Source: Neobacillus sp. SuZ13 (lineage in GTDB: Bacteria > Bacillota > Bacilli > Bacillales > Cytobacillaceae). From it: a DNA stretch of 64,000 nucleotides. Location: the NCBI RefSeq assembly GCF_030123365.1, contig NZ_CP126107.1, forward strand, positions 853,501-917,500. Direction: 5' to 3'. Position 1 is the first letter of the stretch; every line of letters starts with the position of its first letter. Position numbers and translations under genes: made by a program. The notes below the pieces were generated by a model. The model made no database searches. It was not told the origin of the DNA and was given only the letters and a program-made list of their open reading frames with translations. Positions 1 to 9,218 of this stretch are shown here, one piece after another.

Positions 1-2
1 TG

Positions 3-677
3 AAGGACAACTCCACACCATATACGTCGACGATCGTGTTTCTAGTTAGAAAGGGAAATCCTAAGGGAATTAAGGATTGGGATGATTTAACGAAAAAAGG
101 TACTTCCGTCATCACCCCGAATCCAAAGACGTCAGGTGGTGCCCGCTGGAATTACTTAGCTGCTTGGGCCTATGCAAAAGATAAATATAATGGTGATGAG
201 ACGAAAATTAAGAAATTTATGAGCCAACTATATAAAAATGTTGAGGTTTTAGATTCTGGTGCCCGCGGAGCAACTACCACGTTCGTGGAAAGAGGAATTG
301 GTGATGTCTTAATTGCCTGGGAGAACGAAGCCTTCTTGACTCTTAATGAATTAGGAAAAGACAAATTTGAGATTGTCGTCCCATCCATAAGTATTCTTGC
401 CGAACCACCTGTTGCTGTTGTGGATAAGAACGTTGAGAAAAAGGGAACAAAAGAGGTTGCTGAAGCCTATTTGAACTATCTATACAGTGATGTGGGACAG
501 GAAATTATCGCGAAGAACTATTATCGTCCTCGCAATCAAACGATTCTTGATAAGTATGCAAATGTCTTTCCAAAAATTAACCTAGTGACCATTGACGATG
601 ATTTTGGGGGATGGAAAAAAGCACAAGAGACGCACTTTAATGATGGCGGAACGTTTGATCAGATTTACCAGCCATAA
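3..677 (+). CDS. Sulfate ABC transporter substrate-binding protein, 5' end outside window
   Basis: C-terminal 224 residues of a periplasmic-type sulfate/thiosulfate-binding protein (Sbp/CysP family), which delivers sulfate to the CysTWA permease at the outer face of the membrane. The frame is open from base 3, so the GTG at 36 is an internal valine and not the start. Seen: the family-typical [18 protein letters not shown] stretch, an IKDWDDL segment, a [13 protein letters not shown] ligand-site region, and a C-terminus with [12 protein letters not shown]. The signal peptide and N-terminal lobe lie upstream. It is followed by the cysT, cysW and cysA genes on the same strand, which fixes the role. 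Sbp and CysP cannot be separated without the missing half. Confidence 0.93.
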   Translation, partial: KDNSTPYTSTIVFLVRKGNPKGIKDWDDLTKKGTSVITPNPKTSGGARWNYLAAWAYAKDKYNGDETKIKKFMSQLYKNVEVLDSGARGATTTFVERGIGDVLIAWENEAFLTLNELGKDKFEIVVPSISILAEPPVAVVDKNVEKKGTKEVAEAYLNYLYSDVGQEIIAKNYYRPRNQTILDKYANVFPKINLVTIDDDFGGWKKAQETHFNDGGTFDQIYQP

Positions 678-694
678 CAGTAGTTCAGTGAGAC

Positions 695-728
695 GGGTGT
701 CCTCCATCAAGGGTGATGGGGGGCGCCC
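695..728 (+). repeat. Strong intergenic stem-loop between sbp and cysT
   Basis: A 15-bp stem (695-709 with 714-728; three G-U pairs, no mismatch) closes a 4-base loop AGGG. No T-run follows, so it is not a canonical terminator. Such hairpins behind binding-protein genes are known to protect the upstream message and to lower permease expression; that role is inferred here. Confidence 0.75.
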
Positions 729-760
729 TACATGTATATTATTTGGAAGGGGTCAACCTC

Positions 761-1594
761 ATGGCTCGATTAGCAAGCTTAAAGATGAAAAGAAATAGTG
801 TCCTGCCGGGATTCGGCCTTTCGTTAGGGTTTACGATGTTTTATATAAGCATCCTTGTCATTCTGCCATTATCGATGATTTTTATTAATTCAGTGACTGT
901 TGAGTGGTCAAAAATTTGGGGAACCATTTCAGATCCGAGGGTGGTTGCCTCTTATAAATTGAGCTTTGGTGCAGCTTTTACAGCCGCGTTTATTAACGTT
1001 ATTTTTGGCGTATTAATCGCATGGGTGCTTGTTCGTTATCCGTTTCCAGGCCGTCGAATTATCGATGGATTAGTTGATTTGCCCTTTGCCTTACCGACAG
1101 CGATTGCTGGGATTGCCTTAACGACATTGTATACAGAGAATGGCTGGGTTGGTCAGTTTTTAAGTTTTAAGGTGGCGTTTACTCCGCTCGGAATTACACT
1201 GGCATTAACCTTTATTGGGCTCCCCTTTGTGGTACGTACCGTCCAGCCCATCCTGCAAAGCTTAGATAAAGAAATAGAAGAAGCATCGGCAAGCTTAGGG
1301 GCAAACCGGGCGCAAACGTTTGTGAAAGTAATTTTTCCAGAATTACTGCCGGCTGCGTTAACAGGTTTCGCCCTTGCCTTTGCTCGTGCCCTTGGGGAAT
1401 ACGGTTCGGTGGTGTTTATTGCAGGGAATATGCCGATGCGGACAGAGATCACACCGCTTTTAATCATGACCAAACTAGAACAGTATGATTACGCCGGAGC
1501 CACCGCGATTGCGGCCGTGATGTTGATTTTCTCTTTCACGATTTTACTTATTATTAACGTCTTACAGTGGTGGACGAATCGGAAATTTATATAG
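761..1594 (+). CDS. cysT: Sulfate ABC transporter permease CysT
   Basis: Integral membrane permease subunit of the sulfate/thiosulfate importer, 277 residues, the usual family length. Six hydrophobic segments are visible. The cytoplasmic EAA loop reads EEASASLGANRAQTFVKVIFPELLPA, contacting the ATPase, and is followed by the ARALGEYGSVVFIAGNMP motif typical of CysT. The start at 761 is chosen because GGAAGGGG lies 8 bases upstream; the in-frame ATG at 713 sits inside the intergenic hairpin and has no ribosome site. It pairs with CysW and CysA downstream. The order sbp-cysT-cysW-cysA makes a single operon likely. Confidence 0.95.
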   Translation: MARLASLKMKRNSVLPGFGLSLGFTMFYISILVILPLSMIFINSVTVEWSKIWGTISDPRVVASYKLSFGAAFTAAFINVIFGVLIAWVLVRYPFPGRRIIDGLVDLPFALPTAIAGIALTTLYTENGWVGQFLSFKVAFTPLGITLALTFIGLPFVVRTVQPILQSLDKEIEEASASLGANRAQTFVKVIFPELLPAALTGFALAFARALGEYGSVVFIAGNMPMRTEITPLLIMTKLEQYDYAGATAIAAVMLIFSFTILLIINVLQWWTNRKFI

Positions 1595-1664
1595 TATTTT
1601 AATAGATTTTGAGGAAAATTGTTTGTTTTGCAAATAAATTAGGCAGGTCCAGAAGGAGGTCCTT

Positions 1665-2552
1665 ATGGCAGGTAATGTTTCATTGCAGTATTCAACTGCA
1701 CCGGTCCAAGTTGCGTCCAGCAACTCTGAGCCACGTCTTGTACGCTGGATACTCATCACACTTGCATTAGCATTCTTAAGTTTGTTTTTGGTATTGCCAC
1801 TGGTTGCTATCTTTATAAAAGCCTTTGATAAAGGGGCAGCTGTTTTTCTAGAGGCCATTAGCAACCCAGACGCATTATCGGCTATTAAGCTAACATTGAT
1901 TATTACCTTAATTACTGTTCCCCTAAATGCCATCTTTGGAGTGGCAGCCGCCTGGGCCGTTACTAAGTTCAATTTTAAGGGGAAAAGTCTACTGATTACG
2001 ATTATTGATCTTCCATTTGCCATTTCCCCAGTGATTGCGGGATTGGTGTTTGTATTATTATTTAGTGCACATGGTTTATTTGGACAATGGTTAATTGATC
2101 ATAATATCAAAATCATCTTTGCAGTACCAGGAATTGCGCTGGCCACGCTTTTGGTGACACTACCATTCGTCGCCAGGGAACTGATTCCATTAATGCAAAC
2201 GCAAGGGACGGCCGATGAGGAAGCTTCTCTGACGCTGGGGGCGAGCGGCTGGAAAACATTCTTTTTGGTCACTTTGCCGAATATTAAATGGGGACTACTA
2301 TATGGGGTTATTCTCTGCAGTGCACGAGCGATTGGGGAGTTTGGGGCCGTATCGGTTGTTTCTGGACATATCCGCGGCTTGACCAATACGATGCCGCTTC
2401 ATATCGAAATTTTATACAATGAGTATCAATTTTCCGCTGCCTTTGCGGTGGCTTCCTTAATGTCATTGTTCGCCATCATCACGCTCATTGTAAAAAATGT
2501 CATTGAGTGGAAAGCCAGAAAGTCATTTGAATCTGAAGAAGGAGCGCACTAA
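1665..2552 (+). CDS. cysW: Sulfate ABC transporter permease CysW
   Basis: Second membrane subunit of the sulfate importer, 295 residues. Seen: about six transmembrane segments after a roughly 25-residue polar N-terminus, the EAA loop [24 protein letters not shown], and the [19 protein letters not shown] motif with a long periplasmic stretch ([15 protein letters not shown]) that is diagnostic of CysW rather than CysT. An AGGAGG ribosome site precedes the ATG at 1665. It ends one base before the cysA start codon, indicating tight co-expression. Confidence 0.95.
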   Translation: MAGNVSLQYSTAPVQVASSNSEPRLVRWILITLALAFLSLFLVLPLVAIFIKAFDKGAAVFLEAISNPDALSAIKLTLIITLITVPLNAIFGVAAAWAVTKFNFKGKSLLITIIDLPFAISPVIAGLVFVLLFSAHGLFGQWLIDHNIKIIFAVPGIALATLLVTLPFVARELIPLMQTQGTADEEASLTLGASGWKTFFLVTLPNIKWGLLYGVILCSARAIGEFGAVSVVSGHIRGLTNTMPLHIEILYNEYQFSAAFAVASLMSLFAIITLIVKNVIEWKARKSFESEEGAH

Positions 2553-2553
2553 G

Positions 2554-3624
2554 ATGAGCATACAAATCCAAAATATCTCGAAATCATTTGGAAACTTCCA
2601 AGCCCTTGATCAAATTAATCTGGATATTCAAACGGGGGAACTCGTTGCCCTGCTAGGTCCGTCCGGCTCTGGAAAAACATCGCTGCTCAGAATTATCGCA
2701 GGATTAGAAGCCGCCAATGAAGGTGTGATTCTGTTTGGGGAAGAAGACATCACACATATCAGTACAAAGGAACGGAAAGTAGGATTTGTGTTTCAGCATT
2801 ATGCGTTGTTTCGTCATATGACTGTTTTTGATAATGTGGCTTATGGGTTAAAAGTGCGGCCTAGAAAATTACGACCTTCCAAAAACGAAATAAAAGAAAA
2901 GGTCATGGAATTACTAAAACTAGTAAAACTAGAGGCCTTTGCTGATCGATATCCATCCAATTTGTCTGGGGGTCAACGGCAGCGGGTCGCATTAGCACGG
3001 GCATTAGCGGTTGAGCCTAAGGTGCTATTGTTAGATGAACCGTTTGGTGCCTTAGATGCCAAGGTCCGGAAAGATCTTCGCAGATGGTTAAGAAAACTTC
3101 ATGATGATTACCAGATTACCAGTATTTTTGTGACCCATGACCAAGAGGAGGCGCTGGATGTTGCCGATCGTGTGGTCGTGATGAATGAAGGGAAAATTGA
3201 GCAAATCGGAACACCAGAAGAGGTATATGAAAATCCAAACAGTCCTTTTGTCTATCACTTTTTAGGAAACGTGAATTTGTTTAAAGGCCGTCTGCATAAC
3301 GGGAAATTACGGCACGGGCATTTTGAAGTCGATGCCCCAGAATTTTCGGGAATAGAGAATACCGAGGCCGTTGGGTACGTCCGTCCACATGATATAAGTA
3401 TTGAAAGAGAGGCAAGCCCAGATTCTGTATCTGCCAAGATTAATTATATTCATTTAGTCGGAGCTGCTGTCCAACTTGAATTGATTCGAAAGGATAATGG
3501 GGACTACCTGGAAGTGGAATTAAGAAAGGAGCAATATCGCAGCCTCCATCTAAAAACAGGAGAAGAAGTGTTTGTAAAACCTAAACAATTAAAAGTCTTT
3601 ATCCCCCAAGATTATTCTATTTAA
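2554..3624 (+). CDS. cysA: Sulfate ABC transporter ATP-binding protein CysA
   Basis: ATPase subunit that drives sulfate import, 356 residues, cytoplasmic face of the membrane. Walker A GPSGSGKT at residues 35-42, Q-loop FVFQHYALF, signature LSGGQRQR, Walker [12 protein letters not shown] and the H-loop THDQEEA are all intact. A C-terminal TOBE-like domain of about 115 residues ([11 protein letters not shown]) matches CysA. The start at 2554 is used because GAAGGAG precedes it; a longer reading from 2497 would overlap cysW by over 50 bases and has no homologous extension. Last gene of the operon; an inverted repeat follows. Confidence 0.95.
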   Translation: MSIQIQNISKSFGNFQALDQINLDIQTGELVALLGPSGSGKTSLLRIIAGLEAANEGVILFGEEDITHISTKERKVGFVFQHYALFRHMTVFDNVAYGLKVRPRKLRPSKNEIKEKVMELLKLVKLEAFADRYPSNLSGGQRQRVALARALAVEPKVLLLDEPFGALDAKVRKDLRRWLRKLHDDYQITSIFVTHDQEEALDVADRVVVMNEGKIEQIGTPEEVYENPNSPFVYHFLGNVNLFKGRLHNGKLRHGHFEVDAPEFSGIENTEAVGYVRPHDISIEREASPDSVSAKINYIHLVGAAVQLELIRKDNGDYLEVELRKEQYRSLHLKTGEEVFVKPKQLKVFIPQDYSI

Positions 3625-3640
3625 TAGTATAGTATTATCG

Positions 3641-3687
3641 GTAAAAATCAGATAAGATTACTGTCAGTATTCGTATCTGATTTTTAC
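3641..3687 (+). terminator. Inverted repeat terminator after cysA
   Basis: Perfect 14-bp arms GTAAAAATCAGATA (3641-3654) and its complement (3674-3687) around a 19-base loop. The T-rich right arm makes it terminator-like. It separates the sulfate operon from the HIT gene. Confidence 0.7.
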
Positions 3688-3700
3688 AGGGGGAGTAGAC

Positions 3701-4186
3701 TTGAGAAAAATTACTTTATCCAATGGAAATACAGTCGAGGTGGATTGTTTAAGCTGTGCTTTAATAAGTGGCTTAATCGAGCCTGATGGCGGGGTCGTTT
3801 ATGAAACTGAATATTTTCATGCCCATCAAGACGTCGCCTATCTGATTAAGGGATTAATAATTGTAGCCTCCAAACGGCATATTACATGTCTTGATGAATT
3901 AACGGATGTCGAAAAGACGGATTACATAAATATTCTCTCTAAAATCAGAAAAGCCCAAAGAGAAGTCCTTGGGATAGAGCATGTGTATTATTTTTATAAT
4001 GAAGATACTACCCATCATTTTCACATCTGGATGGTCCCGCGATATGAGTGGATGTACCAATTTGGCCGATCTGTTGAATCGGTGCGGCCAGTTTTGCTCC
4101 ATGCTAGAAATGAAATGAATTATGAAGAAAATCTTCAAGAAGTGATGGAAGCTATTAAACAACTGAAGATCGAGCTAAATAAATAG
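3701..4186 (+). CDS. HIT-family nucleotide hydrolase/transferase
   Basis: Cytoplasmic histidine-triad protein of 161 residues; the family hydrolyses or transfers nucleotidyl groups (for example from dinucleoside polyphosphates). The triad region is HHFHIWMVPR at residues 105-114: H106 and the presumed nucleophile H108 are present, while the third histidine is replaced by W110, as happens in divergent HIT branches. An N-terminal CxxC (C16, C19) could bind metal. TTG at 3701 is the start, with GGGGGAG in front. Monocistronic between two hairpins. The substrate cannot be told from sequence. Confidence 0.82.
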   Translation: MRKITLSNGNTVEVDCLSCALISGLIEPDGGVVYETEYFHAHQDVAYLIKGLIIVASKRHITCLDELTDVEKTDYINILSKIRKAQREVLGIEHVYYFYNEDTTHHFHIWMVPRYEWMYQFGRSVESVRPVLLHARNEMNYEENLQEVMEAIKQLKIELNK

Positions 4187-4188
4187 TG

Positions 4189-4229
4189 AGGCAATCAAGC
4201 AGGAAGATTAGCTTCCTGCTTGATTGCCT
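4189..4229. terminator. Bidirectional terminator of convergent genes
   Basis: Perfect 18-bp stem (4189-4206 with 4212-4229) with a 5-base loop. It serves the HIT gene (+) and the small membrane protein gene (-). The right arm also encodes the last residues of the minus-strand gene, whose stop codon lies in the loop. Confidence 0.8.
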
Positions 4230-4516
4230 TCTGCCTTAGCCGCATCAACCATTAGAATAATCGCTGAGATAATATGCATAATCATTCCTACAAACGGAAT
4301 CCAGCCTATACAAGAAGTTATGATTCCAAGGACACTACCTGTAATGGACCCGCTGCCCTCTTTTTTGGTAATCACCAACGTAACAATATGTAATATTAAC
4401 ATAATTGCTAGAGGGGTCCATACAAGACTGAGAACGATCGTACCTCCAAGTACAGGAATTCCTAGTAATGCTTCAAGCCCACCTGAAACCCATTTCAGTA
4501 TTCTCGATGTTGACAT
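4208..4516 (-). CDS. Small membrane protein, function unknown
   Basis: 102 residues with about three hydrophobic segments: GTIVLSLVWTPLAIMLILHIVTLVI, a glycine-rich SVLGIITSCIGWIPFVGMIMHIISAIILMV stretch and a weaker N-terminal one. The C-terminus is short and polar (DAAKAEGNQAGS) and is encoded within the terminator stem. GAGGGA lies ahead of the ATG. I do not recognise a characterised family. The composition resembles small multi-pass proteins common in Bacillus. Convergent with the HIT gene; no sign of an operon. Confidence 0.72.
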   Translation of the reverse strand: MSTSRILKWVSGGLEALLGIPVLGGTIVLSLVWTPLAIMLILHIVTLVITKKEGSGSITGSVLGIITSCIGWIPFVGMIMHIISAIILMVDAAKAEGNQAGS

Positions 4517-4599
4517 AAAATCCCTCCCATAATTAGTTGGTTTTTCTTTCCATAATCCTTTCGTTTCATTCTATTCACACTCTATCCAAAAATAGAACA

Positions 4600-4632
4600 A
4601 AGTCCTATACTCATTGCACGAGTATAGGACTT
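4600..4632. terminator. Terminator-like hairpin downstream of gntZ
   Basis: 13-bp arms AAGTCCTATACTC and complement (4600-4612, 4620-4632), loop of 7, with T-rich sequence on both sides. It is the first terminator on the minus strand after gntZ, about 200 bases beyond its stop, with the GC-rich repeat lying in between. Confidence 0.65.
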
Positions 4633-4661
4633 TTATGTTATGAGCTCTGGTAAACTTGGAT

Positions 4662-4789
4662 GTTGATTTCCGCTCCAGGCACGAGCGGTTCGCGGGCGGT
4701 CCGGGGAGCCTCCTCGTCGCTGCGCACCTGCGGGGTCTCCCCTGCCCCGTCCTCCCGCAGGAGTCTTCGTGCCATCCGCTCCAATCAAC
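4662..4789. repeat. GC-rich dispersed repeat (128 bp) with GTTGATT/AATCAAC ends
   Basis: The element begins GTTGATTTCCGCTCCAGGC and ends CCGCTCCAATCAAC, so the termini are inverted copies. Inside are further complementary blocks (GCGGGCGG, CCTGCGGGG, CTCCCGCAGGAG). It is far more GC-rich than its surroundings. It matches from memory a family of structured intergenic repeats that is abundant in Bacillus and relatives. No transposase and no clear target duplication. Translations across it are not genes. Confidence 0.8.
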
Positions 4790-4838
4790 AGGGTGTCAAA
4801 ATCAACACTAGATTAATCACAGCCATAATTATAAAAAC

Positions 4839-6242
4839 TTAGTTCCAGTCGGTGTGAAATACGCCTTCCATATCTGTTCGCTCATACGTATGGGCACCGA
4901 AATAATCCCTTTGAGCTTGTAAAAGGTTGGCATTTGAATGGCCTCTTCGATAGCTATCGAAATAAGAAAGGGAAGCACTTAAGCAAGGGAAGGAGATTCC
5001 TGAATTAATTCCCTCGCAGACAATTTTCCTTAAGCCTGATTGATACTCTTTTGCTTTTCCAGCGAAAAACGGATCGATTAATAAATTCTTCAGATTTGCT
5101 TGTGTCCGGTAGGCTTCACTTATTGCGTTTAAGAACTCAGCACGAATGATACACCCGCCTCGGAAAATAAGTGCAATTTCCTCCAATGGCAAGTTCCAGT
5201 CATAAAGGTTCGAAGTCATTTTATATTGTGTAAACCCTTGGGCATAGGCACATACTTTACCCATATATAAAGCTTGTCTAATTTGCTCAATCCACAAATC
5301 TTTATCTAGTATTGACTGATCCAATTCCGGTCCAGTTAAAATTTCTTCCGCCCTAACACGTTCTTCCTTTAATGAAGATACATAACGGGAGAATAATGAC
5401 TCGGTAATGATGGATAAGGGAATCCCGTTATCAATTGCTTGCATACTTGTCCATTTACCTGTTCCTTTTTGCCCTACTTTATCAAGGATGATATCAATCA
5501 GCGGTAAGCCTGTTTTTTCATCTTTTTTCTTTAAAATTTCGGCAGTAATCTCAATTAGATAACTTTTCAGCTCACCCTGATTCCAAGTTTCAAAGATATC
5601 AGCAATTTCATTCACAGTTAATTGTAATCTCTCTCTTAAAAAGGTATAGGCTTCAGCGATCAATTGCATATCAGCATATTCAATTCCGTTATGAACCATT
5701 TTCACAAAATGCCCGGCACCTTTTGGGCCAATATATGTACAACATGGGATACCATCCACTTGGGCCGCTATTTTGGTGAGGATGGGCGCTACTTTGTCAT
5801 ATGCATCTTTCTCCCCGCCAGGCATAATTGAAGGACCATTTAAAGCGCCAACCTCTCCACCTGAAATTCCAATCCCTAAATACTCAATTTCTTTCGACTT
5901 CAAATCTTCGAATCTTCGAGCCGTATCATCATAATGGGAGTTTCCGCCGTCCATAATAATGTCACCTGGCTCAAGAAAAGGAACTAGGGATGAAATGACT
6001 GAATCAATCGCCGCTCCGGCAGTCACCATCAGGAAAATTTTCCTAGGGGTTTCCAAGGACTGAACAAAACTTTGTACGTCGTAATAAGGGGCGATCGATT
6101 GATTGTCAATTCTTTGTAAAAGCTTATCTGTTAGATCTCTTGTGTAATTATAGACAGCGACTCTTTCACCGTTGTTCGCCATATTTAAGGCAATATTGCT
6201 GCCCATTACGCCTAAACCAATAACTCCAATTGTATTGTTCAT
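4839..6242 (-). CDS. gntZ: 6-phosphogluconate dehydrogenase (decarboxylating), GntZ type
   Basis: Oxidises 6-phosphogluconate to ribulose-5-phosphate and CO2 in the cytoplasm, the last step of gluconate catabolism encoded here. 467 residues, matching B. subtilis GntZ length. N-terminal Rossmann motif GLGVMGSNIALNMANNG; substrate and catalytic motifs GGNSHYDDTARR, GISGGEVGALNGPSIMPGG, and KMVHNGIEYADMQLIAE with the catalytic lysine. The C-terminus FHTDWN is typical. The fourth gene of gntRKPZ; it is separated from gntP by a stem-loop, which may tune its expression. GntZ of B. subtilis has been described as preferring NAD; cofactor use here is not decided by sequence. Confidence 0.96.
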   Translation of the reverse strand: MNNTIGVIGLGVMGSNIALNMANNGERVAVYNYTRDLTDKLLQRIDNQSIAPYYDVQSFVQSLETPRKIFLMVTAGAAIDSVISSLVPFLEPGDIIMDGGNSHYDDTARRFEDLKSKEIEYLGIGISGGEVGALNGPSIMPGGEKDAYDKVAPILTKIAAQVDGIPCCTYIGPKGAGHFVKMVHNGIEYADMQLIAEAYTFLRERLQLTVNEIADIFETWNQGELKSYLIEITAEILKKKDEKTGLPLIDIILDKVGQKGTGKWTSMQAIDNGIPLSIITESLFSRYVSSLKEERVRAEEILTGPELDQSILDKDLWIEQIRQALYMGKVCAYAQGFTQYKMTSNLYDWNLPLEEIALIFRGGCIIRAEFLNAISEAYRTQANLKNLLIDPFFAGKAKEYQSGLRKIVCEGINSGISFPCLSASLSYFDSYRRGHSNANLLQAQRDYFGAHTYERTDMEGVFHTDWN

Positions 6243-6266
6243 TTCACTTTCTTCTCCTTTTAACTG

Positions 6267-6300
6267 CCAATAGTGGGGGACATAAATCCCCCACTATTGG
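6267..6300 (-). repeat. Stem-loop between gntP and gntZ
   Basis: Perfect 14-bp arms CCAATAGTGGGGGA and complement (6267-6280, 6287-6300), loop of 6, just behind the gntP stop. No U-run follows in the direction of transcription, so partial attenuation or 3'-end protection of the upstream message is more likely than full termination. Confidence 0.7.
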
Positions 6301-6309
6301 ATATTCATC

Positions 6310-7656
6310 TTAAACAAATAAACTTAGTAATAGAATGAACCCTAATCCAGCTACGGAAATAATCGTCTCAAGTAATGTCCATGTTGCGAATGTTTCCTTC
6401 ATGGTTAAACCAAAATACTCTTTAAACATCCAAAAACCGGCATCGTTAACGTGTGAGGCAATTAAACTACCCGCTCCAGTGGCTAGGACGACTAAGGCAA
6501 GGTTCACGTCTGATTGACCTAACATTGGAATAACTAACCCAGCAGTGGTTAAAGCAGCAACTGTAGCAGACCCTAAGGCAATACGTAAAATAGCTGCAAT
6601 GATCCATGCGAGAATAATTGGTGATAATGAAGTTCCTTTGAATAACTCGGCTACATAGTCACCTACATGACCATTAATTAATACTTGTTTGAAGGCACCG
6701 CCGCCACCGATAATTAATAGCATCATCCCAATATGTGAGATGGCTGTTGAACAAGAATCCATCACTGATTTCATAGGAATATTTCTTGCTAATCCCATTG
6801 TATAAATAGCGAATAATAACGAGATCACCATGGCAGGGGATGCACCGCCAACAAAACGGATAATGGCAAGTAAAGTGTTATCTGCAAATCCCATTGTTTT
6901 TTGAAGCAAAGTAATAATTGTAGCGATGGACATTAGAATGACAGGAAGCATTGCAGTAAATACACTGATTCCAAATCCAGGTGTGTCTTCCATTTTGAAT
7001 GTTTTTTGCTCACCTAAAGAGGCGATATCTCCAGTTCTTGTAAAGGATGCAGGAACCAATCTTTTTGCTATCTTTGTAAATAAAGGTCCAGCAATAAAGA
7101 CAGTTGGAATGGAAATAATTAAACCGTAAAGTAATACTTCCCCAAGATTTGCACCATATTCACCTGCGATGGTTGTTGGTCCAGGATGTGGCGGTAAAAA
7201 TCCGTGTGTTACAGATAAAGCTGCTGCCATTGGAATACCAAGATATAAAATAGAAACCTTTAGTTGTTTAGATATCGCAAATACGATTGGAATTAATAAA
7301 ACTAGTCCTACTTCAAAAAATAAAGCGATTCCAATAATGAATGAAGATACTACTACAGCCCACTGAATGTTTTTTTCGCCAAATTTATTAACGAGAGTCA
7401 TCGCAATACGCTGCGCGCCTCCTGAATCTGCAATTAATTTACCCAGCATTGCACCAAGTCCAAAGATTAGTGCTATATGTCCAAGTGTTCCACCTAACCC
7501 TGCTTCAATTGTTGCGATGATCTCATCTAATTTCATTCCAAGTCCAATGGCCACACCGAAAGAAACAATGATAAGTGATACAAAAGTGTTTAATTTAAAG
7601 CCCATGATTAAAATCAGTAATGCTATAATCCCTATTGCAACTATAACTAATGGCAT
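6310..7656 (-). CDS. gntP: Gluconate permease GntP
   Basis: Imports gluconate across the cytoplasmic membrane by proton symport. 448 residues, the same length as the B. subtilis protein, with about 12 hydrophobic segments spread along the chain. GntP-family motifs are visible: the GFLPPHPGPTTIAGEYGAN stretch around residue 155-175 and the C-terminal ASHVNDAGFWMFKEYFGLT. It lies between gntK (18-base gap) and gntZ on the minus strand. A ribosome site GGGGGAA precedes the ATG. Confidence 0.96.
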   Translation of the reverse strand: MPLVIVAIGIIALLILIMGFKLNTFVSLIIVSFGVAIGLGMKLDEIIATIEAGLGGTLGHIALIFGLGAMLGKLIADSGGAQRIAMTLVNKFGEKNIQWAVVVSSFIIGIALFFEVGLVLLIPIVFAISKQLKVSILYLGIPMAAALSVTHGFLPPHPGPTTIAGEYGANLGEVLLYGLIISIPTVFIAGPLFTKIAKRLVPASFTRTGDIASLGEQKTFKMEDTPGFGISVFTAMLPVILMSIATIITLLQKTMGFADNTLLAIIRFVGGASPAMVISLLFAIYTMGLARNIPMKSVMDSCSTAISHIGMMLLIIGGGGAFKQVLINGHVGDYVAELFKGTSLSPIILAWIIAAILRIALGSATVAALTTAGLVIPMLGQSDVNLALVVLATGAGSLIASHVNDAGFWMFKEYFGLTMKETFATWTLLETIISVAGLGFILLLSLFV

Positions 7657-7673
7657 GATAATTCCCCCAAAAT

Positions 7674-9218
7674 TTATTTATTTTTATTAATTAATCCTCT
7701 TTGATAATTAGCGATCCGTGTATAATCTTCTTCTAAAACTCTCGATAAGTTTATAAAGATTGGCAGTAATTCTCTATACTCTCTAGCTGCATCTTCTTTA
7801 GGTGTATGTTTGTGTGTACTTCCAACCATTTCAGAAACAACATCAAACGAATCGATTTTTCCTGTAGCATATAGACCTAAGATACAAGCACCCAGACATG
7901 AACTTTCATAGCTTTCGGGCACAACTACCTCTAAGTCAAAGATATCGGACATCATTTGACGCCAAACCTCTGACCTCGCGAACCCTCCCGTTGCTTGGAT
8001 TCGTGTCACAGGACCTTCCATGCATTCAATTAAAGCTAGAAATACCGTGTATAAATTGTAAATGACCCCTTCAAGGGCAGCACGAATCATATGCTCTTTC
8101 TTATGCGCCATCGTTAAGCCGAAAAATGACCCGCGAACGTCTGGATTCCATAATGGCGCCCGTTCACCCGCAAGGTAGGGATGGAATAACAATCCATCAG
8201 CGCCCGGTCTAACACCTTCTGCGATTTTTGTTAGTACTTCATATGGATCAATGCCTAGTCTTTTTGCGGTTTCTACCTCTGATGCGGCAAATTCATCCCG
8301 AATCCAGCGGAAAATCATCCCGCCATTGTTAACTGGCCCGCCAATAACCCAATGTTTTTCCGTTAATGCGTAGCAAAAAATTCGGCCTTTTTCGTCGGTT
8401 TGCGGTTCGTCAATAATGGTGCGAATCGCACCGCTTGTCCCAATAGTGACTGCAATCTCACCTTTTCGAATCGCATTTACCCCAAGATTGGAAAGGACAC
8501 CATCACTGGCACCAATTACAAACGGAGTTTTGGGGTCAATCCCCATTTGGTTTGCTAATTCAGGATTACAGTTAGAGAAAATTTCTGTCGTTGGCACGAG
8601 TCTTGATAATTGCTCACTGGAAATCCCGGCGATTTTTAATGCTTCTTGGTCCCAATCAAGTTTTTTGAGATTCATCATACACATCGCTGAAGCAAGTGAG
8701 TAATCGACAACGTATTGATCAAAGAACTTTTTAAAGATATATTCCTTTATCCCGATATATTTTTTCGCTTTTTCAGCTATCTCTGGACGATCATTCACAA
8801 TCCAAGTAATTTTACTTAATGGCGACATAGGGTGAATCGGCGTTCCTGTGCGTCTGTAGACCTCATGTCCATTTAATTCGTCTTTTATTTTATGAGTCCA
8901 AGCTTCACTGCGATTATCCGCCCATGTGATACATGGTGTCAGCGGTTGATCATTTTCATCCATAGCAATAAGACTATGCATGGCGCTGCTAAAAGAAATA
9001 AACGAAATTTCTTTTTGTGGATGATGTTTCATGATATTTGAAATCGCTTTTACTACTGCTGAAAAAATCTCTTCTGGGTCTTGTTCAGCTGTTGAAATGT
9101 CAGGTGTGTAAAGTGGGTAACCGATATTTTCTTGTTGGATGACTTCGCCTTTTTCACTAAATAAAACGGCTTTTGTGCTTGTCGTACCAATGTCTAACCC
9201 TAACATATAGCTTGTCAT
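7674..9218 (-). CDS. gntK: Gluconokinase GntK (FGGY family)
   Basis: Phosphorylates gluconate to 6-phosphogluconate with ATP, cytoplasmic. 514 residues with the two-domain FGGY/ASKHA layout: N-terminal phosphate-binding LGLDIGTTSTKAVLF at residues 6-20, the second domain with IGASDGVLSNLGV and TIGTSGAIR, and the C-terminal FGGY signature region ATGGFARSEVWRQMMSDIF. The ATG shares one base with the gntR stop (TAATG), so translation of the two is coupled. Part of gntRKPZ. Confidence 0.96.
   Translation of the reverse strand: MTSYMLGLDIGTTSTKAVLFSEKGEVIQQENIGYPLYTPDISTAEQDPEEIFSAVVKAISNIMKHHPQKEISFISFSSAMHSLIAMDENDQPLTPCITWADNRSEAWTHKIKDELNGHEVYRRTGTPIHPMSPLSKITWIVNDRPEIAEKAKKYIGIKEYIFKKFFDQYVVDYSLASAMCMMNLKKLDWDQEALKIAGISSEQLSRLVPTTEIFSNCNPELANQMGIDPKTPFVIGASDGVLSNLGVNAIRKGEIAVTIGTSGAIRTIIDEPQTDEKGRIFCYALTEKHWVIGGPVNNGGMIFRWIRDEFAASEVETAKRLGIDPYEVLTKIAEGVRPGADGLLFHPYLAGERAPLWNPDVRGSFFGLTMAHKKEHMIRAALEGVIYNLYTVFLALIECMEGPVTRIQATGGFARSEVWRQMMSDIFDLEVVVPESYESSCLGACILGLYATGKIDSFDVVSEMVGSTHKHTPKEDAAREYRELLPIFINLSRVLEEDYTRIANYQRGLINKNK

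Noticed and set aside
4660..4842. 60-codon frame across the GC-rich repeat near gntZ.
   Set aside because: Lies within a dispersed structured repeat and has no ribosome site.
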